Below are positions 1-6,344 of a DNA stretch of 11,886 nt, piece after piece (the stretch's first letter is position 1; each line of letters starts with the position of its first letter). The stretch lies in assembly GCA_903953805.1 (NCBI GenBank), contig CAJBLC010000089.1:1-11886 (forward strand), written 5' to 3'. A model generated the notes under the pieces. That model searched no databases. It was not told where the DNA came from and saw only the letters and a program-made list of their open reading frames with translations. A program made the translations under genes and the position numbers. The DNA comes from an uncultured Actinomycetes bacterium (GTDB lineage Bacteria > Actinomycetota > Actinomycetes > Nanopelagicales > Nanopelagicaceae).

Positions 1-1
1 A

Positions 2-295
2 GCGAGATATCTCGTGGATCAACAGGTTAAAAAGTTGCATCGATCGCTTATTCCGATTGAGACGCTAGGTATCCATACCGTCGGTTCTTTTATCTTAGGA
101 ATGACCGTGCATTACAACCATGATATTGAGTTCATGATCGGCACTGGTTTCGCCGGTTCATTTACAACCTGGTCAACCTTTGCAGTGGAAGCCCACCATC
201 TGATTAAGAAAGATCACAAAGGCAAGGCATATCTCTATCTGGCACTTACCTTGGTACTTGGAATTAGTGCTGCGGCGATTGGAAATTACCTCTAA
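2..295 (+). CDS. crcB: Fluoride channel CrcB/FluC, 5'-truncated by window edge
   Basis: Small membrane protein that exports fluoride passively as a dual-topology dimer. The reading frame is open to the left edge and begins with the residues ARYL, which fit the conserved N-terminal GAxxRY motif of the family. The true start therefore lies upstream, and the in-frame GTG at 14 is probably internal. Downstream come the first pore helix (GSFILG, bases 83-100) and the family signature GFAGSFTTWSTFAVE (146-190), followed by a last hydrophobic helix (LYLALTLVLGISAAAIG). Two key positions are unusual: the conserved pore Asn that precedes xxGSF is His (codon 74-76), and the first Phe of TTFSTF is Trp (codon 170-172). 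Actinobacteria often carry two adjacent crcB paralogs forming a heterodimer, so this may be the degenerate half, with a partner just upstream. The stop overlaps the pepP stop on the other strand. Confidence 0.9.
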   Translation, partial: ARYLVDQQVKKLHRSLIPIETLGIHTVGSFILGMTVHYNHDIEFMIGTGFAGSFTTWSTFAVEAHHLIKKDHKGKAYLYLALTLVLGISAAAIGNYL

Positions 296-1719
296 GCGAG
301 CGAACGCATCCAGTTCTCAACATCATCTGCTTGGCTAGGAATATTCTTACTCAGAACTTCGCAGCCAGTTTCAGTAATTAAGACATCATCTTCGATTCGA
401 ACACCGATTCCACGCAACCGCTCTGGCGCATGGAGATCATCAGGGTGAAAGTAGAGGCCAGGTTCAACAGTGAGAACCATGCCTGGCTTGAGCACGCCTT
501 CGCGGTATTCTGATTGACGCGCTTCACCGCAGTCATGGACATCGATACCGAGCATGTGGCTCACTCCGTGAATCGTCCAACGACGGTGCAATCCAACTTC
601 GGGCTTCATTGATTCTTCAGCCGAGATTGGCAATACTCCGAGAGCGGCTAGACCTTCAGCCAAAACTTGATGACAGGCCTTGGTGATATCCATGAACTTT
701 GCACCAGGCTTACATGCGGCAAATCCAGCTTGCTGGGCTTTCCACACTAAGTCGTAGATATCTCGTTGCGCGCGGGTGAACTTTCCGTTCACTGGATATG
801 TACGAGTGATATCGGCGGTATAGAGCGAATCCAACTCAATTCCAGCATCGATCAAGATGAGATCGCCATCAAGTACATCACCATCGTTGCGAACCCAGTG
901 GAGAATGCAGGCATGTGAGCCACTAGCGACGATTGAGTCGTAACCCAATTCATTTCCATCGAGACGGGCGCGAGCAAAGAAGGCACCTTCAATAACGCGT
1001 TCACCACGTCGAACGCCAACTGCAGAGTCAAAGACTTTCACCATATCCTCAAAGCCACGACCTGTTGCATCGACAGCTTCTTGTAATTCAGCGATTTCGA
1101 ATGAGTCCTTAATCAAACGCATTTCCGAAAGAAAGACCTCGAGCTCGGCCTCTTTCTTCTTCCGCTTGCCAACTACCTTATCGACGAGTGAATCTTCACC
1201 ACGTACGATGATTGTTGATTCATCATCGAGAAACTTCTTGAGTGAATCGATATCGCGAGATTCGATTCCATAGCGAATCTTCGTCTCATCGAGAGTCATG
1301 CGACGACCGATCCAGAATTCACCATGAGCACGATCGCGATAGAACTCTTCCGAGTCACGTGGCGAACGGGGATGGATAAAGAGAAGTGCCTCATGGCCAT
1401 TCTTCTTTGGCTCTAGTACTAAGACCGACTCAGGAACTGCATCAAGTGCAGTGATTCCGGTGAGGTATGAGAATGCGGAATTGGCACGGAACCGATAATC
1501 AGTATCGTTGCTACGTACCTTGAGTTCACCAGCAGGGATAACAATTCTCTCCCCAGGAAATTCATCAGATAATTTCTTGCGGCGATCGGCTGCGAACTTT
1601 GCGACACGTGCCTCTGAAATACCATGAAGTGGTGAAGGAGCCCATCCAGTACCCATGAACTTGCTCCAAGCATCAGCGGAAGGAGCATCATGCGAAGCAA
1701 TCTTTATAGTTTTAGCCAT
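292..1719 (-). CDS. pepP: Xaa-Pro aminopeptidase (M24B family)
   Basis: Cytoplasmic metallo-aminopeptidase that removes an N-terminal residue preceding proline, used in peptide turnover. The 475-residue length fits the aminopeptidase P family. The N-terminal AMP_N domain is recognisable at about 35-200 (FRANSAFSYLTG at 77-88). The C-terminal pita-bread catalytic domain spans about 210-460. All five expected dinuclear metal ligands are visible: D291 (LIDAG), D303 (ADITRTYP), H388 (HGVSHMLGIDVHD), E419 (TVEPGLYF) and E443 (VRIEDDV). The ATG at 1717-1719 is chosen because a full N-terminal domain follows. No Shine-Dalgarno sequence precedes it, and a TANNNT hexamer sits 6 bases upstream, suggesting a leaderless start. 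It diverges from the cupin gene across 45 bases and overlaps crcB tail to tail by 4 bases. No sign of damage. Identification is firm; the exact peptide substrate is unknown. Confidence 0.95.
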   Translation of the reverse strand: MAKTIKIASHDAPSADAWSKFMGTGWAPSPLHGISEARVAKFAADRRKKLSDEFPGERIVIPAGELKVRSNDTDYRFRANSAFSYLTGITALDAVPESVLVLEPKKNGHEALLFIHPRSPRDSEEFYRDRAHGEFWIGRRMTLDETKIRYGIESRDIDSLKKFLDDESTIIVRGEDSLVDKVVGKRKKKEAELEVFLSEMRLIKDSFEIAELQEAVDATGRGFEDMVKVFDSAVGVRRGERVIEGAFFARARLDGNELGYDSIVASGSHACILHWVRNDGDVLDGDLILIDAGIELDSLYTADITRTYPVNGKFTRAQRDIYDLVWKAQQAGFAACKPGAKFMDITKACHQVLAEGLAALGVLPISAEESMKPEVGLHRRWTIHGVSHMLGIDVHDCGEARQSEYREGVLKPGMVLTVEPGLYFHPDDLHAPERLRGIGVRIEDDVLITETGCEVLSKNIPSQADDVENWMRSLA

Positions 1720-1725
1720 TGGAGA

Positions 1726-1733
1726 AGAGTAAA
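1726..1733 (-). promoter_or_regulatory. Possible -10 of pepP (leaderless)
   Basis: Reading the reverse strand, TTTACTCT lies just before the pepP ATG. The hexamer TACTCT (1726-1731) ends 6 bases before the start codon and TTTACT (1728-1733) ends 8 bases before it. Either would place the transcript start at or within two bases of the ATG. No -35 box is evident. The match to TATAAT is modest, so this call rests mainly on the same spacing at other genes here. Confidence 0.3.
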
Positions 1734-1752
1734 CCCATCAGGTCGGTGCAGG

Positions 1753-1758
1753 TAGACT
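1753..1758 (+). promoter_or_regulatory. Possible -10 of cupin gene (leaderless GTG)
   Basis: TAGACT ends 6 bases before the GTG start at 1765, so transcription would begin at or next to the start codon. The hexamer matches 4 of 6 bases of TATAAT and the actinobacterial TANNNT pattern. TGAGG at 1758-1762 could be read as a Shine-Dalgarno sequence, but it lies only 2 bases from the GTG, which is too close. Confidence 0.4.
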
Positions 1759-1764
1759 GAGGCC

Positions 1765-2106
1765 GTGATTGAAGAGTCGACGCGACCATGGGGGCGATAC
1801 GAAGTTCTCGAGGAGTATCCAACCCACAAGGTGAAGACCATCTGGGTGACACCGGGCAAGCGCCTCTCATATCAGCGCCATGAAAAGCGCGCAGAACATT
1901 GGTTTATCGTCGCAGGCCACGGTGAAGTTACCCTCGATGGCGTTGTTCGAAAGATCGGACCTGGTGATGAAGTGAGCTTTGGTATCGGAGTCGCTCACCG
2001 AGTTCATAACACAGGCACAGAAGAACTCATCTTTGTTGAAGTTCAGACCGGCACATATTTCGGCGAGGATGACATCATCCGCATTGAGGATGACTTCGGT
2101 CGCTAA
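1765..2106 (+). CDS. Stand-alone phosphomannose isomerase type II-like cupin
   Basis: A 113-residue single-domain cupin resembling the C-terminal mannose-6-phosphate isomerase domain of bifunctional ManC/type II PMI enzymes. The family opening RPWGRYEVLEE is at 7-17. Cupin motif 1 is seen as LSYQRHEKRAEHWFIVAGHGEV (34-55) and motif 2 as VSFGIGVAHRVHNTG (70-84). Likely metal ligands are H39, H45 and H78, with E44 or E40 nearby. The usual HHHRAEHW of ManC is HEKRAEHW here, so the second and third histidines are E and K. No nucleotidyltransferase domain is present. Plausible roles are interconversion of fructose-6-phosphate and mannose-6-phosphate, or isomerisation of another sugar phosphate. 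The GTG start is supported by the family motif beginning almost at once and a -10-like box 6 bases upstream. It converges with the aldo/keto reductase with a 9-base gap. Confidence 0.8.
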   Translation: MIEESTRPWGRYEVLEEYPTHKVKTIWVTPGKRLSYQRHEKRAEHWFIVAGHGEVTLDGVVRKIGPGDEVSFGIGVAHRVHNTGTEELIFVEVQTGTYFGEDDIIRIEDDFGR

Positions 2107-2134
2107 AACTTTTGCTTAACTCTTAAGTTTTGCG
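2101..2134. terminator. Possible bidirectional terminator hairpin
   Basis: An inverted repeat covers both convergent stop codons. AAAACTT (2105-2111) pairs with AAGTTTT (2125-2131), extended by CGC (2101-2103) with GCG (2132-2134) across one bulged T. The loop is 13 bases. On each strand the hairpin has a T-rich arm on its 3' side. The stem is AT-rich and no separate U-tract follows, so termination activity is uncertain. Confidence 0.3.
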
Positions 2135-3090
2135 ATATCTAGAAGCTCATCATTGATTGGTGTATCAGTTGGGCAACTCGCATCCAGCTCTGCAATTTCT
2201 GCAGAAGTGAGCGCTATTTTTGTGCCTTCTAATGAATCGAGGATGGAAGAAGCCTTGGAAGCACCTGGAATCGGAATAGATGTAGGGAACTTCGCGAGAT
2301 GCCAGGCGATAGTAAGGGCATAAGGCGATACACCTTTGTTATCAGCCATTGATTTAAAGGCTCCGATCTCACCAGAACCAAGGCGCTTGAAGTTGCGCCC
2401 GCCACCAAGTGGTGACCAAGGTAAGAATGCGATTCCATTTTCATTACAGATTTCGATGACATCAGCCCAGTGATGATAGTTCGGGCTATATTCATTTTGC
2501 ACGGAGATAATTCCGCCCTGTGCAGGAGTACCACCAGCTTTGATCGCGTGACGCAACATCTGCGCGTTGACGTTACTTAAACCAATTTCTTGGACATACC
2601 CATGTTCTTTAAGGGTCATGATGTTCTCAAACTGATCTTCATATGAAATTGCTGGATCAGTTCTGTGGTGCTGCCATAATGGAATCTTAGAGAGGCCCAT
2701 CTTTGAGGCAGATGCCTCTACCGCGCGAAAGAGATAGTGCTTGGACGCATTGCGACCTGAAATTCCAAACATCGTGCCATCTTTTTCACGGGTAATTCCA
2801 GCTTTAGTAGTGAGAACTACTTTGGCTTTCTGCTCAGCGCTGCCATTCCAAGAATGGAATGCCTTTCCGACAAGAATTTCGTTGTGACCCATGGTGTTCC
2901 ATGACGGTGCATAGATATCGGCGGTATCAAGGAGTGTGATTCCAGCATCGAGTGCTGAGTGAATAACTGCAATTGCACGATCTGGATCATTGATGAGGTC
3001 AGGATCGCGGTCGTGGGGAAAAGAGAGCGGCATGCAACCCATGCCAATTGCCGAGACGGAGAATGGGCCAAGTTTGCGCTGAGGGATCAT
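2116..3090 (-). CDS. Aldo/keto reductase
   Basis: A 324-residue NAD(P)H-dependent oxidoreductase with the (beta/alpha)8 barrel fold of the AKR superfamily. The full catalytic tetrad is visible: D55 and Y60 (LLDTADIYAP), K96 (VVLTTKAG) and H142 (WQHHRTDP). Cofactor-binding elements follow: GLSN (170-173), QNEYSP (198-203), LPWSPLGGG (223-231) and IPIPGASKASSI (272-283). It should act in the cytoplasm, as no signal peptide or membrane segment is seen. The ATG at 3088-3090 leads directly into the family's first strand (RKLGPFSVSAIGMGCM). No Shine-Dalgarno sequence precedes it, but TAGAGT lies 6 bases upstream. It diverges from the GH3 glucosidase across 78 bases, which hints at shared control and a role in reducing a sugar- or aglycone-derived carbonyl. 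The substrate cannot be told; AKRs are promiscuous. Confidence 0.9.
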   Translation of the reverse strand: MIPQRKLGPFSVSAIGMGCMPLSFPHDRDPDLINDPDRAIAVIHSALDAGITLLDTADIYAPSWNTMGHNEILVGKAFHSWNGSAEQKAKVVLTTKAGITREKDGTMFGISGRNASKHYLFRAVEASASKMGLSKIPLWQHHRTDPAISYEDQFENIMTLKEHGYVQEIGLSNVNAQMLRHAIKAGGTPAQGGIISVQNEYSPNYHHWADVIEICNENGIAFLPWSPLGGGRNFKRLGSGEIGAFKSMADNKGVSPYALTIAWHLAKFPTSIPIPGASKASSILDSLEGTKIALTSAEIAELDASCPTDTPINDELLDIAKLKS

Positions 3091-3096
3091 GGCTGG

Positions 3097-3102
3097 ACTC
3101 TA
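3097..3102 (-). promoter_or_regulatory. Possible -10 of aldo/keto reductase gene (leaderless)
   Basis: On the reverse strand TAGAGT ends 6 bases before the ATG, giving a predicted transcript start at the start codon. It matches 4 of 6 bases of TATAAT. No Shine-Dalgarno sequence is found at a usable distance (GGAG is about 16 bases away). No clear -35 box. Confidence 0.4.
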
Positions 3103-3111
3103 TCGACTCCT

Positions 3112-3121
3112 CACTTAAGTG
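3112..3121. repeat. Perfect 10-bp palindrome CACTTAAGTG, possible operator
   Basis: CACTTAAGTG is its own reverse complement and sits in the 78-base divergent gap between the aldo/keto reductase and GH3 genes, just beyond the predicted reductase -10. The location suits an operator controlling one or both genes, but a 10-bp palindrome can arise by chance and no second copy was seen in the window. Confidence 0.3.
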
Positions 3122-3156
3122 CCTAGAGGTATCTATCAGGATCTTGAGCGAAGCAT

Positions 3157-3162
3157 TAAAGT
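3157..3162 (+). promoter_or_regulatory. Possible -10 of GH3 gene (leaderless)
   Basis: TAAAGT ends 6 bases before the ATG at 3169, so the predicted transcript start coincides with the start codon. It fits TANNNT and matches 4 of 6 bases of TATAAT. The bases between it and the ATG (AATTGA) hold no Shine-Dalgarno sequence. Confidence 0.4.
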
Positions 3163-3168
3163 AATTGA

Positions 3169-5565
3169 ATGGATTTCAAGACTCTTATCTCGAAGTTGAC
3201 CCTTGAAGAGAAGGCAACCCTTGTCTCAGGAGAAGATTTTTGGTCAACAATTGCACTTCCAAGTATTGGCCTTCGCAAAATGGTTGTATCAGATGGCCCA
3301 TCTGGTGTGCGCGGTGAGCTCTGGGATGAACGAAGTCCTTCGCTCTCTCTTCCATCGGCTAGCTCTGTTGCATCGACATGGAACGTCGAAACCTTAGGTC
3401 TCATCGGGCAACTGATGGCCTTTGAAGCTCGACGTAAAGGTGTCGATGTCGTTCTCGGGCCAACGATTAACTTGCATCGTTCACCTCTTGGTGGACGTCA
3501 CTTCGAGTGTTACTCCGAAGATCCAGTGCTCAGTGGAAAGTTAGCATCGGCATTTGTTTCATCACTTCAACATGAAGGTGTTGGAGGAACGCTCAAGCAT
3601 TATGTAGCGAACGACTCAGAGAATGATCGATTCACCCTTGATGTAAAGATCTCAGATAAGACTCTGCACGAGATGTATCTACGACCATTTGAGATAGCGA
3701 TCCACGAGGCAAACCCTTGGCTTGTGATGTCTTCCTACAACTCAGTCAGTGGGACGACGATGTCTGAAAACAAACTCCTCCATGAACCTCTTAAGGGTGC
3801 GTGGAATTGGGACGGAGCAGTTGTCTCTGATTGGACTGCGGTACGTTCCGTAAAAGAAGCAGGAATTGGTGGAACTGATCTCGAGATGCCTGGTGGCCCA
3901 AGTAAGTTCTGGGGCCCGCCACTAGTTGATGCCGTAAAGAATGGTGAAGTTCCCGAGTCTGCCGTGGATGCAAAGGTTGAGCGCATTCTTCGCCTCGCAC
4001 ATCGCGTGGGTGCGTTGGGCAGTGAACCAAAGAAGAATAAGCAATTTACTCAGGCAGAGATTGATGCCTCTGCTCGGGCAATTTCAGCTGAGGGAACTGT
4101 TCTCGTCAAGAACGATGGGGTTCTTCCGCTTACTTCTACCTCAAAGATAGGCGTCTTTGGCGGTCATGCGCTCTTCGGCCGCGAACAAGGCGGCGGAAGT
4201 GCAACTGTTATGCCGTCAAAGGTGGTCTCACCTCTTGAAGGGTTACGCCAGCAACTACCTTCTGACTCAACACTCACCTATGAATATGGCCCAGAGAGTG
4301 ATGATCGCATTGTCTTCTTTAATGGTGAAGAGACTCGCATTCCTGGAACAGATGAACCTGGATTACTTCTTGAAGTCCTTGGAGAGAACGACGAAGTACT
4401 TCTCTCGGAGAAGCGCACCTCTGGTCGATTAGTCTTGATGGATATCGGATTGGCGATGCGAGCAAAGAAGGTTGTTTATACAACGGAGTTCATTCCAGAA
4501 TTCTCGGGAACGTACAAGATTGGTATGGCAACTGCCGGAAAAGTGGAGTACCAAGTTATCGGTGGTGAACTTTTCACAGGCGATATCAAACTGCTCTCAT
4601 CTGATTTTTCTGAATATATTCTCAATCCGCCTGATCATAAATCTGCCGTTGAACTAAAAGCTGGCGTGAGAGTTCCACTTCGCTTTACCTTCCTCCCAGA
4701 AGAGTTGCAGATCCCATCACTCTCAGTTGGAGTTGGATTTAAAGTACCTGCAAAGGAGAAGGCTGACGCACTTGCAGATGCAGCAAAGCTAGCAAGCGAA
4801 AGTGATATCTCGCTTGTCTTTGTTGGAACAAACTCTGCTATTGAGAGTGAAGGGTATGACCGGAAGAATTTGAAGTTACCTTCAGGACAAGATGAACTTG
4901 TTGAAGCCGTTGCAGCTTCATCAAAGAAGACCATTGTTGTCATCAACGCTGGATCGCCAGTGGAGATGCCATGGTTTGAGAAGGTAGATGGCGTACTTAT
5001 CACCTGGTTCCCAGGGCAACAGATGGGTCATGCAATTGCCGATGTCATTTATGGTGCAGTTGAGCCAGGTGGACGACTTCCTACAACGTGGCCAGTTGCC
5101 ACTAACGATGCGCCAGTACTCAATACCGACCCAGTAAATGGCGTACTTGAGTACTCCGAAGGCATTTATATCGGTTACCGCGGTTGGCATAAATCCGGCC
5201 GCACTCCACGACTCGCATTTGGTGCCGGTCAGGGTTACACAACCTTTAATGCGGAACTTCTCAGCGCATCGAAAGATGGCGCAAGCGTCTCTGTCGCGAA
5301 CACTGGCGCTCGTGAGGGCTCCCATGTAGTTCAGATCTACGGAGCACCTAAGGGTTCAGCGATCGAAGATCGTAAGCTCATTGGTTTTGCAAAGGTGAAG
5401 CTTTCTCCTGGAGCAACTTCGACAGTTGATGTGAAGTATCCAGCTCACGTCTTTGATGAGTGGGTGAACGGTTGGTCCACTATTGAAGGCGAATGGAATA
5501 TCTCACTTGCTACCAATGCCTTCGATCCAGGTGTATCAGTCGTTATACCGATTTCCAAAAACTAA
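3169..5565 (+). CDS. GH3 family beta-glucosidase with PA14 insert
   Basis: A 798-residue retaining glycoside hydrolase that should release glucose from the non-reducing end of beta-glucosides. The N-terminal barrel domain (about 1-290) carries SDGPSGVR (41-48), GPTINLHRSPLGGRHFECYSEDP (97-119, with the GRxFE element), KHYVAND (143-149) and the nucleophile motif VVSDW (218-222, D221). The C-terminal sandwich domain begins near 300 and holds ESEGYDR (559-565); E561 or E559 is the likely acid/base. Between them, about 375-525, lies a PA14-like beta insert (TTEFIPEFSGTYKIGMATAG, 438-457), as in the KmBglI type. A fibronectin-III-like domain ends the protein (about 695-790). No signal peptide is present, so it probably acts on imported glycosides in the cytoplasm. 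Its 3' end overlaps the convergent hydrolase by 23 bases. Family is certain; specificity (glucoside, xyloside or other) is not. Confidence 0.95.
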   Translation: MDFKTLISKLTLEEKATLVSGEDFWSTIALPSIGLRKMVVSDGPSGVRGELWDERSPSLSLPSASSVASTWNVETLGLIGQLMAFEARRKGVDVVLGPTINLHRSPLGGRHFECYSEDPVLSGKLASAFVSSLQHEGVGGTLKHYVANDSENDRFTLDVKISDKTLHEMYLRPFEIAIHEANPWLVMSSYNSVSGTTMSENKLLHEPLKGAWNWDGAVVSDWTAVRSVKEAGIGGTDLEMPGGPSKFWGPPLVDAVKNGEVPESAVDAKVERILRLAHRVGALGSEPKKNKQFTQAEIDASARAISAEGTVLVKNDGVLPLTSTSKIGVFGGHALFGREQGGGSATVMPSKVVSPLEGLRQQLPSDSTLTYEYGPESDDRIVFFNGEETRIPGTDEPGLLLEVLGENDEVLLSEKRTSGRLVLMDIGLAMRAKKVVYTTEFIPEFSGTYKIGMATAGKVEYQVIGGELFTGDIKLLSSDFSEYILNPPDHKSAVELKAGVRVPLRFTFLPEELQIPSLSVGVGFKVPAKEKADALADAAKLASESDISLVFVGTNSAIESEGYDRKNLKLPSGQDELVEAVAASSKKTIVVINAGSPVEMPWFEKVDGVLITWFPGQQMGHAIADVIYGAVEPGGRLPTTWPVATNDAPVLNTDPVNGVLEYSEGIYIGYRGWHKSGRTPRLAFGAGQGYTTFNAELLSASKDGASVSVANTGAREGSHVVQIYGAPKGSAIEDRKLIGFAKVKLSPGATSTVDVKYPAHVFDEWVNGWSTIEGEWNISLATNAFDPGVSVVIPISKN

Positions 5566-6334
5566 CGAGCGCATCAGTATTTAACTGAGGGTTATCTTCG
5601 TTCGGGCAATGTCCGCATCCTGGTAGCACTGTGAGTGTGGCGTTGAGATCTTTCGCCATCTGATTTTGTAGCGCTAATGGCCAGGCGTCATCGCTCTCAC
5701 CATAGATGACGTGCGCTGGGATTCCAGTCTTCGCTATCTCACCGATGCGCGATGGGTAAACCTCTAAGTGATCGCGATATGTTGCAGTAGAAATACCATC
5801 GCTGGCGATCCAACGCTTCTTATGGATTGCATAACGCGGATGAGTTTTGCGTTCTTCATCAAAGAACTCGTTCCAGATACTTTCCATAGATCGGGTTCGC
5901 AAGAAACTTAATGCATCTGGCCGATCCCAATCGCTCTTTCCACCGGGACCTGAGCACATCAGTGTGATGGAACGCCACATCTCAGGTGCTTGAGTAAATG
6001 CTTCCTGCGCAATCAAACCACCGAATGAGTGTCCTAAGAGGTGCGGCTTCTCCAAGCCAAAGCTCTTCGATAACTCAATGACATCGCGACCGAGTGACTC
6101 CATGGAATATGCATCTGCGCGCTTGGAATGTGAGGATTCGTGTTGACCACGATGGTCGAAAGTCAAGACTCGGTAGCCCACCTTCGCCATGAGTTCGGCG
6201 ATCTCAGTGAAATCTTCCTTGCTTCCAGTAAATCCATGCACGAGAAGAACATCAGCGATGTGATTGTCAGGCTCAAAAAGTACTGTGGCGAGCGCTTCAC
6301 CTTGAATGATGGTCTGGGTCGCAGTGGTTTTCAT
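5543..6334 (-). CDS. Alpha/beta hydrolase
   Basis: A 263-residue serine hydrolase of the alpha/beta fold. The oxyanion-hole motif HGFTGSKEDF is at 33-42, and FDHRGQHESS at 59-68 is the usual loop after strand 4. The nucleophile elbow GHSFGG is at 101-106 with S103 as nucleophile. The acid is D215 or D216 (YGESDDAWP) and the base H242 (GCGHCPNEDNP). It is the last gene of the reverse-strand operon. The Shine-Dalgarno AAGGA (6340-6344) lies 5 bases from the ATG and overlaps the stop of the dehydrogenase gene, indicating translational coupling. Its tail overlaps the GH3 gene on the other strand. In this setting it could be an esterase or lactonase acting on an acylated glycoside or a sugar lactone, but nothing in the sequence fixes the substrate; a C-C hydrolase or haloperoxidase-like role is also possible. 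Confidence 0.88.
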   Translation of the reverse strand: MKTTATQTIIQGEALATVLFEPDNHIADVLLVHGFTGSKEDFTEIAELMAKVGYRVLTFDHRGQHESSHSKRADAYSMESLGRDVIELSKSFGLEKPHLLGHSFGGLIAQEAFTQAPEMWRSITLMCSGPGGKSDWDRPDALSFLRTRSMESIWNEFFDEERKTHPRYAIHKKRWIASDGISTATYRDHLEVYPSRIGEIAKTGIPAHVIYGESDDAWPLALQNQMAKDLNATLTVLPGCGHCPNEDNPQLNTDALVSFWKSV

Positions 6335-6339
6335 GAGTG

Positions 6340-6344
6340 TCCTT
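6340..6344 (-). promoter_or_regulatory. Ribosome binding site of the alpha/beta hydrolase
   Basis: AAGGA on the reverse strand lies 5 bases before the ATG at 6334 and overlaps the TAA stop of the upstream dehydrogenase gene. It supports this start and co-translation of the two genes. Confidence 0.75.

Noticed and set aside
14..16. GTG as the start of the fluoride channel gene
   Set aside because: The frame is open upstream to the window edge and those codons (ARYL) fit the conserved N-terminal motif of the family.
1201..1232. Near-palindromic ATGATT...TCATCAT segment
   Set aside because: It lies inside pepP and encodes Asp/Glu/Ser codons; no reason to see regulation.
1758..1762. TGAGG as a Shine-Dalgarno sequence for the cupin gene
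   Set aside because: Only 2 bases separate it from the GTG, too close for ribosome placement; the TAGACT leaderless reading fits better.
4635..5003. Reverse-strand open frame of 122 codons inside the GH3 gene
   Set aside because: Ser/Ala-rich shadow of conserved GH3 coding sequence; no domain or start signal.
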